Shown here: piece after piece, positions 8,563 to 18,323 of the stretch
Layout of the letters: every line of letters starts with the position of its first letter
Position numbering within the stretch: the stretch's first letter is position 1
DNA from: Noviherbaspirillum soli
GTDB lineage: Bacteria; Pseudomonadota; Gammaproteobacteria; Burkholderiales; Burkholderiaceae_D
Direction of reading: 5' to 3'
Length of the DNA: 64,000 nucleotides
Assembly: GCF_015352955.1 (NCBI RefSeq)
Contig: NZ_JACYOX010000025.1
Coordinates: 26,687-90,686 of the forward strand
Program-made: the position numbers and the translations under genes
The notes under the pieces: model-generated
Told to the model about the DNA's origin: nothing
What the model saw: only the letters and a program-made list of their open reading frames with translations
Databases searched by the model: none

Positions 8563-10293
8563 TCAGGGCGCCGGCGCCGGCGGGTTGGGCCGCGGCGCGG
8601 TCTGTACGCCATCGCTGACGTGGTTGGCGCCGGCCAGCACCTGCACCGCGCGGCCGAAGGCCTGGTTGGCGCTGCGGCCGGCGATGGTGTCGACATACCA
8701 CCATTCCGCCACCACGCGGCTGGCATTGATGTCGAGCAGCATGTAGCCGCGCTTGTCGAGTTCGACGTACTTGACATGCGGGTTGACCAGCTTCACCGCC
8801 GCGGCGATGGCGCCGCGCTCGTCATCGACCGCGGGTGAGGTGACCGAGGTGGCGATCAGCTCCACGCCATGCGAGCCGGCGCCGGTGTCGGCGTTGTAGC
8901 CACCTTGGGCAACATTGCCGTTGTTCGGGTCCTGTGTGAGGTCGGCGGCCCATGCGCTGTGGATGTCGCCGGTGAGGATTACCACATTGCCTACCGCCGG
9001 CGCGCCGGCGCTGCCCTTCAGGATATTGAAGACACGGTCGCGCGCCGGCTGGTAGCCGTCCCACTGGTCGGGGTTGAGAAAGGTGCCGCCATCGGGCAGC
9101 ACGCCGGGCCTGGCCTTTAACTGCGCAAACATCACGCCCTGCCCGACCAGCTTCCATGTGGCGCCAGAGCCGCGCAGGCGCTCGGCCAGCCAGCCCTCCT
9201 CTTCCGTACCCAGCATCTGGCGCGCCGGGTCGGCGAAGGCGCCCGTCTGGGTGAAGGTGCTCGCACCAAGGATGGTGTTGATGTTGATATCGGGCGTCGG
9301 CTGCGCCTGCTGCGAGCGGGCATTGAAGCGCTCTTCCAGCATGATCAGGTCGGCCAGCTTGCCCAGCGCAAAGCTGCGGTTATTCTTTTTCAGGTTGGCC
9401 GGATCGACTACCCGCACCGGCATCCATTCATAGTAAGCCTGCAGCGCGGCGGCCACGCGCGCGCTCCAGCTGCCTTCCACGCCTTCGGTATGGTTTTGCG
9501 CGCCGCCGGCCCAGGCATCATTGGCCACCTCATGGTCATCCCAGATTGCCACCATCGGGTGCTGGCGATGCACTTCCTGCAAGTCGGCATCGCGCTTGTA
9601 CTGGGCATGCCTTGTACGGTAATCCGCCAGCGTGATGGCCTCGGTGGCAGGCTCGTAGGACCGCAGGCTGCCGTACTGGCCGTTGCCGTATTCATAGATG
9701 TAATCGCCCAGGTGCACCACCAGATCGAGGTCGGCACGCTCGGCGACGCGGCGATAGGCATTGAAGAAGCCGTGGGCCAGGCTGGCGCAACTGGTCACGG
9801 CGATGCGAAGGTTGGCCGTATCGCCGGCAGGCAGGGTCCTGGTGCGGCCGACCGGCGACTGGCCGCCGGATGCGGAAAAGCGGTAGTAATAACTGGTGCC
9901 GGGCTGCAGCCCGCCGACGTCGACCTTGACGGTGTAGTCGCGGCTGGCATCGGTGCTGATGCTGCCGCGCCTGACCACATTGGCCAGGGCCGGGTCGGTG
10001 GCCACCACGTAATCGACGCTGACCGCGGCATTGCCGGCCGGGCTGACCCGCGTCCAGAGCAGCACCGCATCGGACAGCGGATCGCCGCTGGCCACGCCAT
10101 GCAGGAACTGGTTGCCGCCGGAAGGCGTCGCGCCGCCGGTGCCGGTGTTGCCGGTGTTGCCGGCGTTATCGTCGTCCCTGCCACCGCAGGCATCGAGCAG
10201 CGGTATGGCCAGCATGGCGGCGCCGGTGCGCTTCAGGAAATCGCGGCGGCTGGGGCCGCGACGGCGGGGCTTGAGATTGCGGGGGCGTCCCAT
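8563..10293 (-). CDS. Alkaline phosphatase D family protein (PhoD-like), Tat-exported
   Basis: This is a periplasmic or surface metallophosphoesterase that releases phosphate from phosphodiesters or monoesters. The 576-residue protein begins with a twin-arginine signal (PSRRDFLKRTGAAMLAIPLLDACGG); the terminal LLDACG could also act as a lipobox. An N-terminal Ig-like PhoD domain follows (FLHGVASGDPLSDAVLLWTRVSP, from about residue 60). The catalytic core carries the motifs HLGDYIYEYG, WDDHEVANDAW and LTGDIHSAW, which hold the expected metal ligands. It is convergent with the LRR gene. No Pho box was recognised upstream, so phosphate control is only assumed. Confidence 0.93.
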   Translation of the reverse strand: MGRPRNLKPRRRGPSRRDFLKRTGAAMLAIPLLDACGGRDDDNAGNTGNTGTGGATPSGGNQFLHGVASGDPLSDAVLLWTRVSPAGNAAVSVDYVVATDPALANVVRRGSISTDASRDYTVKVDVGGLQPGTSYYYRFSASGGQSPVGRTRTLPAGDTANLRIAVTSCASLAHGFFNAYRRVAERADLDLVVHLGDYIYEYGNGQYGSLRSYEPATEAITLADYRTRHAQYKRDADLQEVHRQHPMVAIWDDHEVANDAWAGGAQNHTEGVEGSWSARVAAALQAYYEWMPVRVVDPANLKKNNRSFALGKLADLIMLEERFNARSQQAQPTPDININTILGASTFTQTGAFADPARQMLGTEEEGWLAERLRGSGATWKLVGQGVMFAQLKARPGVLPDGGTFLNPDQWDGYQPARDRVFNILKGSAGAPAVGNVVILTGDIHSAWAADLTQDPNNGNVAQGGYNADTGAGSHGVELIATSVTSPAVDDERGAIAAAVKLVNPHVKYVELDKRGYMLLDINASRVVAEWWYVDTIAGRSANQAFGRAVQVLAGANHVSDGVQTAPRPNPPAPAP

Positions 10294-10706
10294 GGCATTT
10301 CCTTCCGAAGCGACGCGGCCGGGGCATCCATCCGTTCCGGCCTGCCCGTGTGCCGCTTTCCAATGATGGCGCGAGCCCCAACGCTAGCCTGCCTGCAATG
10401 AACCCGGTTTAAGCCCGCGCAAAGGGCGTGGCATGCGGCTTGCGACGCACTGGCCTGGCTCGCCGGCGGCATTGCATCGCCCCGGCATGAGCGTGCATGA
10501 GAGGCTGGTCAGGGGATAAGGCTGCAATTCGATGTCATCGGTCCGGGAGCGGCATGCGCCGTTGCATGCGGCATTGCCGTGGCGCATCCACGGCAATGCA
10601 ATGGCGAATCGATCAATATCCCTGTCCAAGGCAGTCACTGCTTGTCTGAACAACAAGTAAGCTTTGGCGCTTCATCGACCTGTGATCATTTGTCCCCAAA
10701 GAAACA
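10294..10706. other. Divergent intergenic region
   Basis: About 410 bases between the phosphatase gene and the acyltransferase gene, which diverge. Short open frames here have no ribosome site. It must carry the promoters for both genes, but I could not pick out a convincing -35/-10 pair or operator. Confidence 0.4.
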
Positions 10707-11795
10707 ATGCCGCTGAACTTTTCTTCTTACCTGGACGTGGTTCGCTTCCTGGCTGCCATGGTGGTCTTCCTCGGCCATGCCTCCGGCATCCACTGGACTG
10801 CCGGATTGCTCTGGCAGCTGGGTGACTATGGCGACACCTGCGTGGTGATCTTCTTCGTGCTGTCGGGCTTCGTGATTGCCTATGTCACCGATGTAAAGGA
10901 GCGCACCTGGCAGGCCTATCTGAACAGCCGCGCGTCGCGGCTATGGTCGGTCGTGCTGCCGGCGCTGGCGCTGACCTTCGTGATCGACTGGTTTGGCGTG
11001 CGGGTGGCGCCGGCGCTTTACCTCGGACAGCCGTGGTTTGCAGGCGACCATCTGCCGTTGCGCTATCTCGCTTCCCTGCTGATGCTGCAGGAAGTCTGGC
11101 ATCTCAAGCTGGTGCCGGGCATCAATGCGCCCTTCTGGTCGCTCAGCTATGAAGCCATCTATTACCTTCTGTTCGGCATCATCTTCTTTTCGAAACGGCC
11201 GGTGCGGTGGTTGTGGGTAGCGCTGCTGCTGGCGCTTTCCGGCCCGGTGATCGCGGCGCTTTTCCCGCTATGGGGCCTGGGCTTCCTGGCCTACCGGTTC
11301 TGCAAGAAAAGAACGCTGCCCAAGGCATGGTGCTGGCTGCTGGCCATCGCCGGGCTGATCCTTCTGGTGGCGTCGCCGCATGTGCGCTACCTGGCGCCGG
11401 CACAGTTGCGCATCATGGATGAGGAGATCGTCGGCCGCTATATCGATGCGCTTGCCTTCCTGATGCATCTGATCGGCGTATACGGACTGGCAAACGCCTT
11501 CCCGGAACTGCCCGGCCGCCTGCGATCGATGATCACGACCGTGGCTGCCACCACGTTCCCGCTCTATCTGCTGCATCGGCCGCTGATCCAGTTCTTCAGC
11601 TATGCCGGGCCGGAAGATCCGTCGGGCTGGCAACGCAGGGCGCTTGTGATCGTCGGCACCCTGCTTCTGGTATTCATCGCAACGCCGCCAATTGAAAGAT
11701 TCCGCCTGTTCCTGAAGGCAGTTTTGAACGGCCTTCTGCAACGGGCAAGGATTCGCAGGCAGCATGCAGCCATGTCCGCCCGCTCAGGCAATTGA
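10707..11795 (+). CDS. Acyltransferase 3 family integral membrane protein
   Basis: This 362-residue polytopic inner-membrane protein transfers acyl groups (acetyl or similar) to sugars or lipids. The N-terminus reads FSSYLDVVRFLAAMVVFLGHASG, the usual first helix of the family with the conserved R-x10-H spacing. YGDTCVVIFFVLSGFVIAYV is the typical second motif, and about ten hydrophobic segments follow. The motif FWSLSYEAIYYLLF near residue 145 is also family-typical. It stands alone between a divergent phosphatase and a DNA glycosylase, so its substrate (O-antigen, exopolysaccharide or other) cannot be told from context. Confidence 0.9.
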   Translation: MPLNFSSYLDVVRFLAAMVVFLGHASGIHWTAGLLWQLGDYGDTCVVIFFVLSGFVIAYVTDVKERTWQAYLNSRASRLWSVVLPALALTFVIDWFGVRVAPALYLGQPWFAGDHLPLRYLASLLMLQEVWHLKLVPGINAPFWSLSYEAIYYLLFGIIFFSKRPVRWLWVALLLALSGPVIAALFPLWGLGFLAYRFCKKRTLPKAWCWLLAIAGLILLVASPHVRYLAPAQLRIMDEEIVGRYIDALAFLMHLIGVYGLANAFPELPGRLRSMITTVAATTFPLYLLHRPLIQFFSYAGPEDPSGWQRRALVIVGTLLLVFIATPPIERFRLFLKAVLNGLLQRARIRRQHAAMSARSGN

Positions 11796-11934
11796 GCGTG
11801 GGGGCGCCTGGCAGGTTTGACGGCAAGCAAGGCAAGCGTCCGATGCAAACGCAGCAAGGGCAGGCAGGGAAACGAATCTTCCGTGCGCAAGTCTATGCTG
11901 AGGCCGTTATTCCTTCTGCCATGGAAAGAACCGC

Positions 11935-12690
11935 ATGCCCGCTTCCTCCCTATCGTCAGACCTGCAGGCCAAGGCGCTGGAAATCCACCAGCGGCTGTGC
12001 GGACACTATCATTGCCCCATCAAGTACTTCCACACCATCGATCCGCTCAGTGAGCTGGTGTCATCGCTGCTGTCGCACCGCACGCTGAACCGCGACTCCG
12101 GCCTGGCATTCCGGGCGCTGCGCGAGCGCTTTGCCAACTGGGAAGCAATGCGCGACGCGCCAGTGGCCGAGGTGCAGGAAGCCATCACCGCCTGCACCTG
12201 GCCGGAACAGAAGGCGCCACGCATCCAGCAGGTGCTGCGTGAAGTGACCGCGCGCGGCAATGGCGTGATGTCGCTGGAATTCCTGCGCGACTGGCCGGTG
12301 GCAGAGGCCCGCGCCTGGCTGGAAAGCCTGCCGGGCGTCGGCCCCAAGACCAGCGCGGCGGTGCTGTCCTTCAGCAACCTGCGCGGCAGGGCGCTGCCGG
12401 TGGACAGCCATCATCATCGGGTGGCTGCCAGGCTCGGGCTGATCCCGGCCAACATGGCGGTCGGGCCGTCGCACCGCGTGCTGGAAGCGCAGCTGCCGCC
12501 GCAATGGGACGCGCAGCAGGTCTACGACAATCACCAGGTGCTGATGCGGCACGGCAAGGACACCTGCACCTGGCGCGCGCCGCGCTGCAGCGCCTGCATC
12601 CTTCTCGACCTGTGCCCGCATGGCCAGGCGCGCCTCGGAACGGCCGGCGCCCGGAAGCTGGCGGAACAGGGCAGCGACCAGCCGACTTAA
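11935..12690 (+). CDS. Endonuclease III family DNA glycosylase
   Basis: This 251-residue HhH-GPD protein is likely to excise oxidised pyrimidines. The helix-hairpin-helix [15 protein letters not shown] is near residues 130-144 and includes the lysine that acts as nucleophile in Nth. The catalytic aspartate lies in [17 protein letters not shown]-terminal iron-sulfur loop C-x6-C-x2-C-x5-C is complete ([17 protein letters not shown]). The HHH after the aspartate and the loose N-terminus mark it as a paralogue rather than classical Nth, so substrate range is uncertain. The ATG at 11935 follows the run ATGGAAAGAACCGC, which offers only a fair ribosome site. Confidence 0.9.
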   Translation: MPASSLSSDLQAKALEIHQRLCGHYHCPIKYFHTIDPLSELVSSLLSHRTLNRDSGLAFRALRERFANWEAMRDAPVAEVQEAITACTWPEQKAPRIQQVLREVTARGNGVMSLEFLRDWPVAEARAWLESLPGVGPKTSAAVLSFSNLRGRALPVDSHHHRVAARLGLIPANMAVGPSHRVLEAQLPPQWDAQQVYDNHQVLMRHGKDTCTWRAPRCSACILLDLCPHGQARLGTAGARKLAEQGSDQPT

Positions 12691-12814
12691 GTTTCCTTTT
12701 TTCATGCCGTTTACCCTGTACCACAAGGCAGGGCCGGCACTGGCGGCCCCATGCCGCGTTATTTTTTCGACATCCGCCCGGGCCATGCGCCCGGGTTTTC
12801 ATTACGAGTGCTCC

Positions 12815-14365
12815 ATGAATGTCTTGCAGAACATGAAAGTCGGCCGTCGCCTTGCATTGGGCTTCGGCCTTTTGCTGGCGCTGTCGATCCTGATTACCCT
12901 GATCGGTGTGATGAAGCTGGCCGCGGTCGGCCAGGCTTCGCGGGAAATGATGGCGCTGCCCCTGATCAAGGAAAGGCTGATCAGCGACTGGAACAGGAAC
13001 ATCAGCAATGCGGTGGTGCGCACCACCGCCATCTCGAAGAGCGCGGATCCGGCCCTGGCCACCTTCTTCAAGGAAGATGCGGCCGAAACCACCCGAAGCT
13101 CCAGCGAGTTGCTCAAGAAGATCGAGCCGCTGCTGGCAGACGAGGACGAGAAAGCGCTGTACGCAAAGATCACCGGGGTGCGCAAGAGCTATGCCGCCGC
13201 GCGTGACGAGGTGATGGCGAAGAAGGCCGGCGGCGACGCCGACGGCGCGGCCCGGGTGCTGGAAGAAAGCTACCTGCCCCAGGCGAAGCTGTACAGCAAG
13301 CTGACCGGCGAACTGCTGCAGATGCAGCGCGACCATCTCGATCTCAAGGCGGCTGAAATACTGGGCATCGAACGCGCCAGCCGCAGGCAGATGATGGCGC
13401 TGGCCGCGGCAGGCGTGCTGCTTGCCGTATTGTGCGCCTGGTTCATGACCATCAGCATTACCCGCCCGATGGCCACGGCGGTGGCGGCTGCGCGCAGGGT
13501 GGCCGCTGGCGACCTGACCGGCGAGATCGAGGTGCGGTCTGCCGATGAAGCCGGCGAACTGCTGCATGCATTGAAGGACATGAACGGCAACCTGCTGCGT
13601 ATCGTGTCGCAGGTGCGGCGCGGCACAGAAACGATGTCGACCGCGTCGAGCGAGATCGCGGCCGGCAACCTCGACCTGTCGGCCCGCACCGAGCAGCAGG
13701 CCAGCGCACTGGAAGAAACCGCGTCGTCGATGGAAGAGCTGACATCGACCGTGCGCCAGAATGCCGAGAATGCGCGCCAGGCCAATCAGATGGCGATCAG
13801 CGCGGCCGATGTAGCGGCACAGGGCGGCGTGGTGGTGTCGCAGGTGGTCGATACCATGGCCTCGATCGACGCCTCTTCCAAGCGGATTGTCGACATCATC
13901 GGCGTGATCGATGGCATCGCCTTCCAGACCAACATCCTGGCGCTGAACGCGGCGGTGGAGGCGGCCCGCGCCGGCGAGGAGGGCCGCGGCTTCGCAGTGG
14001 TGGCGAGCGAGGTCAGGAGCCTGGCGCAGCGCTCCGCCGCGGCGGCCCGCGAGATCAAGGAATTGATCAGTGAATCGGTGGCGCGGGTGGGCGACGGCGC
14101 GGAACTGGTGCATCGGGCCGGCGGCACCATGGAGGAAGTGGTGACCAGTGTACGGCGGGTGACCGACATCATGGCCGAGATCAGCGCCGCCAGCAATGAG
14201 CAGAGCGCCGGCATCGAGCAGGTCAATCAGGCCATTGCGCAGATGGACCAGGTAACCCAGCAGAATGCGGCGCTGGTGGAACAGGCTTCGGCGGCGTCGG
14301 CCTCGATGCATGAGCAGTCGCAGCTGCTGGCGCAGGCAGTCAGCGAGTTTCGCATCGGCGGCTGA
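12815..14365 (+). CDS. Methyl-accepting chemotaxis protein
   Basis: This 516-residue inner-membrane chemoreceptor presumably signals to CheA/CheW. A first transmembrane helix covers residues 11-32 ([20 protein letters not shown]). The periplasmic four-helix-bundle (4HB_MCP-type) sensor spans about residues 33-187, a second helix covers about 188-210, and a HAMP domain follows. The cytoplasmic hairpin has the highly conserved tip [19 protein letters not shown]. No C-terminal CheR-binding pentapeptide is present. I chose ATG 12815 because the upstream open frame is the read-through of the glycosylase region; the GAGTG before it is a weak site. No other chemotaxis gene is nearby, so the ligand is unknown. 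Confidence 0.95.
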   Translation: MNVLQNMKVGRRLALGFGLLLALSILITLIGVMKLAAVGQASREMMALPLIKERLISDWNRNISNAVVRTTAISKSADPALATFFKEDAAETTRSSSELLKKIEPLLADEDEKALYAKITGVRKSYAAARDEVMAKKAGGDADGAARVLEESYLPQAKLYSKLTGELLQMQRDHLDLKAAEILGIERASRRQMMALAAAGVLLAVLCAWFMTISITRPMATAVAAARRVAAGDLTGEIEVRSADEAGELLHALKDMNGNLLRIVSQVRRGTETMSTASSEIAAGNLDLSARTEQQASALEETASSMEELTSTVRQNAENARQANQMAISAADVAAQGGVVVSQVVDTMASIDASSKRIVDIIGVIDGIAFQTNILALNAAVEAARAGEEGRGFAVVASEVRSLAQRSAAAAREIKELISESVARVGDGAELVHRAGGTMEEVVTSVRRVTDIMAEISAASNEQSAGIEQVNQAIAQMDQVTQQNAALVEQASAASASMHEQSQLLAQAVSEFRIGG

Positions 14366-14398
14366 GACGCAACGAGGTCGCCGGCATCAACTGCTGGC

Positions 14399-14425
14399 GG
14401 CCGCCAGGCGTCCGGCCTGGCGGCC
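14399..14425. terminator. Hairpin between convergent genes
   Basis: A perfect 10-bp stem (GGCCGCCAGG / CCTGGCGGCC) with a 7-base loop lies between the chemoreceptor gene and the convergent lipoprotein gene. It lacks a clear U-tract on either strand, so it could serve either direction weakly. Confidence 0.5.
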
Positions 14426-14440
14426 CTGCTGCCGTGACGG

Positions 14441-15604
14441 CTACAGCGCGCCCAGCAGGTCTTTCCAGAGCAGGGTTTGGGAGGCTGCATAGCTTCCATC
14501 GCTGCGCGTCGCCTGTACGGCCAGGCGCGCAAGGAAGGCGGGGACAAGCCCTCCGGATTTTTCCGCCTCCAGGGTGGCATTGCTATCCGCGCCGGTGATG
14601 GTCATCTGCCCGGAAGAAGGATAGACATCCACCTGGCGGATGCCATCCGCCGGCGGCGCGCCATCCGGCGGCGTAACCGGAATCGCGTCCTCGATATTGA
14701 CCGTGAAAGGCTTGCCGGTGGAGACGCCGACAAGCAGCGTACCCTCATCAAGCTTGATGGTGCTAAAGGCGAAGTTGCCGCCGAAGGAAAGATCGTCGCC
14801 GGATTTGCGGATGTCAGCCCGGTAGTCCCGCAGCACAAGTTCCTGCGCTGCCCTGCCCGGCGCCTGCTGCTTAAGCCGCAGCTCCTTGCCCGTTGCGGCA
14901 AGCACCTGGCTGTCGCTTGCGGACTGGCTGATGCTGACCTCCGTATCGCCGTTCAGGCTTTCGGTGCCGGTGTCGGAGACCGTGACCAGATTGTCGTAGC
15001 GGACCGCAATGACGCCGGACCAGACCGAATCGGGGCCTGGGATGCCGCTCATCTGCTTCACCGACAGGCTCATATTGCCGTTGATGAGATCGCCGGCGAC
15101 ATCGGAGGAGCCGTCCGGACGCCGGCAATTTTCCGTGACGACCCTGACCTCATCGCCTTGCGTCAATCGGTTCTGGTTTGCCATCGCGCCCGAAAGGGTG
15201 ATCGAGCCGCCGAATTCGCAGTCGAATTTCTGCGCAACGCCTGCCGCCAGCTGGAAGCCTGCCAATTTCATCGCGAGGCCAGGCAACGGGACCGCAGCAT
15301 TGCCGACGTCCGCATCGCTGCCTGGCATGCCGGGAAGCTCAAGCGCGCCCGGAAAGTCCGCGGTGGCGACACCGATGCCCTCGGCGACTTCGGCCAGGCT
15401 TTCCAGTGCCCGGTAGGAGGATGCGACGAGGTAGGCGAAATTCGTCGCTGTGATGGGGGAACGAAGCGGCGTCAACGGGACTGGGTCTTTACCAGCGTTA
15501 GCGCTGTCGGCATTGCCGCTGCTGCTTCCCCCGCAGCCGCACAGCAATGCTGCGAAACCAAGACAGGCAGTGCGAAACAAATCCCGATACAAGTTTTTTA
15601 TCAT
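14441..15604 (-). CDS. Lipoprotein of unknown function
   Basis: This 387-residue protein has a lipoprotein signal ending in the lipobox LLCGC (cysteine near residue 23), followed by a Gly/Ser-rich linker. The rest is beta-strand-like with no motif I recognise. A central part (VWSGVIAVRYDNLVTVSDTG, about residue 196) and a conserved pair of cysteines (FDCEFGGS, TENCRRPDG) suggest an extracytoplasmic beta-barrel or sandwich. Asp at +2 is absent (Gly follows the cysteine), so outer-membrane sorting is likely. It stands alone and is convergent with the chemoreceptor gene. No function is proposed. Confidence 0.8.
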   Translation of the reverse strand: MIKNLYRDLFRTACLGFAALLCGCGGSSSGNADSANAGKDPVPLTPLRSPITATNFAYLVASSYRALESLAEVAEGIGVATADFPGALELPGMPGSDADVGNAAVPLPGLAMKLAGFQLAAGVAQKFDCEFGGSITLSGAMANQNRLTQGDEVRVVTENCRRPDGSSDVAGDLINGNMSLSVKQMSGIPGPDSVWSGVIAVRYDNLVTVSDTGTESLNGDTEVSISQSASDSQVLAATGKELRLKQQAPGRAAQELVLRDYRADIRKSGDDLSFGGNFAFSTIKLDEGTLLVGVSTGKPFTVNIEDAIPVTPPDGAPPADGIRQVDVYPSSGQMTITGADSNATLEAEKSGGLVPAFLARLAVQATRSDGSYAASQTLLWKDLLGAL

Positions 15605-15812
15605 TGCATTCCTCGCATGTAATCATCGTGCCGCGACATTTCTGCGCACAGCCGATGGGACAAATCCACTCCGTGTGTTCCCTTGGACGATCACCGATGG
15701 GCACCTTCTGTAGTGAAGTTCGCCGCCATTTCGTTGCAACGCATGCCGCATCCCGCAAATGCAAAAGGCGCCCGATGTGGGCGCCCCGCAGATCAGGAGT
15801 GGGAAACGGTGC

Positions 15813-16739
15813 TCAGTGATGGGCAAGGCCGGGAACGGTGCTGGCCTGCTGCTCGCGCCCCATCGCCAGGCGCAGGTCCATGAAGTAGGCAATGGTGCGC
15901 TGCAGCCCCTGTTCCAGCGGCATCTTTGGCGCCCAGCCCAGGTAGGAACGCGACAGGGCGATGTCTGGCTTGCGCCGCACCGGGTCTTCGCAGGGAATCG
16001 GCCGGTGCTCGATGTGCGAGGATGAGCCGGTCAGCCGGATCACTTCCTGCGCCAGCTGCAGCATGGTGAACTCGACCGGGTTGCCGAGGTTGACCGGGCC
16101 ACAGAAATCGTCCGGCGTCTGCATCAGCCGCGCCAGGCTGTCGATCAGGTCGTCGACGAAGCAGGACGAGCGGGTCTGCATGCCGTCGCCGTACATGGTG
16201 ATGGGCTCGTTGGCCAGCGCCTGCATGATGAAGTTCGATACCACGCGGCCGTCGTCGGGATGCATGCGCGGTCCGTAGGTGTTGAAGATGCGGGCGATCT
16301 TGACCGCCATGCCGTGCTGGCGCCGGTAGTCCATGAACATGGTTTCGGCGCAGCGCTTGCCTTCGTCATAGCAGGAGCGCGGGCCGATCGGGTTGACATG
16401 GCCCAGCATGTTGGTCGCCCCATGCACGCTGGTCTTGGTGGTCTGCACAGGGTCGTGCTGGTAATGCACGGGCGACGCCGGACAGGCCAGGTTGCAGATC
16501 TCGTCCACCTCCAAGTAAAGCGGGAAGGTCACGTCATGCCGCAGCAGCTCGAAGTTCGGCCGGGTCAGCAGGTGGCAGATATTGAGCTTGCTGCCGGTGT
16601 AGAAGTCGTCCACGCACAGTACGTCATGGCCCTGGTTGAGCAGGTGCTCGCACAGATGCGAGCCGAGAAAGCCGGCGCCGCCGGTGACCAGGATGCGCTT
16701 GCAGGCAGTTCCTTCATGATGGAAGCCTCCAGCTTTCAT
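15813..16739 (-). CDS. UDP-glucuronate decarboxylase-like epimerase with catalytic segment deleted
   Basis: This is an SDR-family enzyme of the UDP-xylose synthase type. The NAD site GGAGFLGSH, the stretch [22 protein letters not shown] and the YDEGK motif are all present. The protein jumps directly from NMLG (residue 113) to HVNPIGPRS. In related enzymes about 30 residues lie between these points, including the catalytic Thr/Ser-Glu (TSEVYG). The junction falls in a shared GGGC, suggesting a microhomology deletion that kept the frame. Other usually fixed positions also differ (EICNLAC for EIYNLAC; SSCFVDD). I therefore expect an inactive protein. ATG 16739 is used; the frame is open further upstream but overlaps the carbamoyltransferase remnant. 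An unrelated SDR activity is possible but unlikely. Confidence 0.75.
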   Translation of the reverse strand: MKAGGFHHEGTACKRILVTGGAGFLGSHLCEHLLNQGHDVLCVDDFYTGSKLNICHLLTRPNFELLRHDVTFPLYLEVDEICNLACPASPVHYQHDPVQTTKTSVHGATNMLGHVNPIGPRSCYDEGKRCAETMFMDYRRQHGMAVKIARIFNTYGPRMHPDDGRVVSNFIMQALANEPITMYGDGMQTRSSCFVDDLIDSLARLMQTPDDFCGPVNLGNPVEFTMLQLAQEVIRLTGSSSHIEHRPIPCEDPVRRKPDIALSRSYLGWAPKMPLEQGLQRTIAYFMDLRLAMGREQQASTVPGLAHH

Positions 16740-16740
16740 G

Positions 16741-17764
16741 TCACGGTTGAGTTGACGCTTCGCGGCACAGCGCCTCGGCGCTGGCCAGTACGCTTGCGCT
16801 GGCAACGCCGACGGCGCATGGGTGGCCGATCGTCGACCGCATCGCGCGGGCTGCAGACGATCGGCTCGCCGCGGGTATTGAAGGACGTGTTGACCAGCAC
16901 CGGCACGCCGGTGTGCTTGCGAAATTCCTGCAGCAGGTCGTAGTACACCGGGTTCTGGCTGCGGTTGATGGTCTGTATGCGGGCAATGCCGTCGACATGC
17001 CGCACCGCCGGGATCTGGCCGACACGGTCCGGCCTGACGTCATTGATGAAAACCATCATGGGCGACACGCCGGCATTGGCGAACCAGTTGGCCGCCTCCT
17101 CTTCCAGCGCCACCGGGGCGACCGGCCTGAAGTCTTCCCTGTCCTTGATCTGGTTGAGCCGGGCCTGCATGTCCGCCTTCACCGGCGAAGCCAGGATGGA
17201 GCGCGCGCCCAGCGAGCGCGGCCCATGTTCCATGCGGCCCTGGAACCAGCCCAGCACCTTGCCCTGCGCCAGCAGCGCGGCGGCGTCGGCGGCGATATTG
17301 TCGCGGCGCCGGTACGGCACCATGGCCTGGCGCAGGAAGGCTTCGATCTCCCCGTCGCCATACGATGGCCTGCCCTGCCCTGCCCTGCCCTGCCCTCCAT
17401 GGTCAGCACGGCGCAGTCGCCAAAAGGCGCGGCGCATTCACAATATAGGAGAGCGACAGGGCATCCCATGGCGCCGGCCCGCCATCCTTCGAAGGTTGCA
17501 GGGGCAGCGCAAGCGTGGGTCCATCTGCAGACAGGGATCACAGGAATACGCCACATGATCCACGTCGCGCAGGCTGATGCCGGCCTCCTTCAGGCAATAG
17601 TCGATCGCATGACAAGGCAGCTGCCATACGGTGAATGGCACTGGCCGCTTGCCGTGCTTGACGCGGGTGAAGCGCTCCTCTTCCGCGGCGGCAAGCACCA
17701 CGCCATCGGAAACCATGCAGGTGGAACAATTGTGGAGTGCGGCATTGATACCCAGTGTGAACAT
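16741..17764 (-). pseudogene. Carbamoyltransferase (NodU/CmcH family), broken
   Basis: This is a remnant of an enzyme that carbamoylates sugars. The N-terminal part (MFTLGINAALHNCSTCMVSDGVV, then AAAEEERFTRVKHGKRPVP) starts at ATG 17764 behind a good GGAGAGG site. It is in frame for only about 85 family-like residues and stops at 17438. A short family-like piece (APFGDCAVLTMEGR) lies in another frame near 17390-17440. The C-terminal half (GWFQGRMEHGPRSLGARSILASP, then [22 protein letters not shown]) lies in the frame ending at 16736 and shifts again near 16840. About 250 residues of the usual length are missing. The break contains five CCTGC units. The gene is non-functional as sequenced. Confidence 0.85.
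17369..17393. repeat. Five tandem CCTGC units in the carbamoyltransferase remnant
   Basis: Five perfect 5-base units sit exactly at the junction between the middle and C-terminal fragments of the broken gene. A 5-base repeat in coding sequence shifts frame with every unit gained or lost. It may mark the repair site of the deletion. Confidence 0.8.
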
Positions 17765-18323
17765 GGAACCTCTCCAGTTTTTCAGGCGCAGGCTTGCATC
17801 GCCGGACCGGTTATGCGCTAGCAAGCGATACACCTTTATCCGCAAGAATTACACCGCGCAACATAGCATCGAGAATATAGGCACCAGACATGCCGAAACA
17901 GCAGAGCTTCTTTATTTACAAGGCGAAACCTCTTCCTTCTCTCTTCCCCGAAAACTCTTTTCCCGATGCCATGCGGTTTTATAAAGCGGCTTTATTTCGA
18001 GAAACGGTGCTTCATAAAATCGTCAAAAATTGTGCGCCTGATGCCTGCAAAAGTTGCACCACGCATGCAAGCGATGCCGGGTAAGAAGTACACGAACTTG
18101 TAAATGGTTCAATGGACGCAGCAAGATTTATTGCAGGAAAAATCGACAGCGCCGCTGAACAAAACCTTGCCTTGCCGTTCTGAGCCTTAACGCTTGCCAA
18201 CCATGCGCCATTGAAACCCGTGCTGCCTTCCATGACTGCAGGCGTAAGGCCGAGCCAGCGTCATGGGGCCGCCCGATGTCCGCATGGCATGGGACAACAT
18301 CCCGATAACAGGCGACATTTCAG
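17765..18323. other. Divergent intergenic region of the glycan cluster
   Basis: About 560 bases between the carbamoyltransferase remnant (-) and the ABC transporter gene (+). It is AT-richer than the flanking genes, especially 17830-18110. Open frames here are short and lack ribosome sites. It is presumably the promoter region for both arms of the cluster; I could not assign a specific promoter. Confidence 0.4.

Noticed and set aside
9490..10401. A 303-codon frame antisense to the PhoD-like gene start
   Set aside because: It overlaps the Tat signal and catalytic domain of a well-supported gene and has no features of its own.
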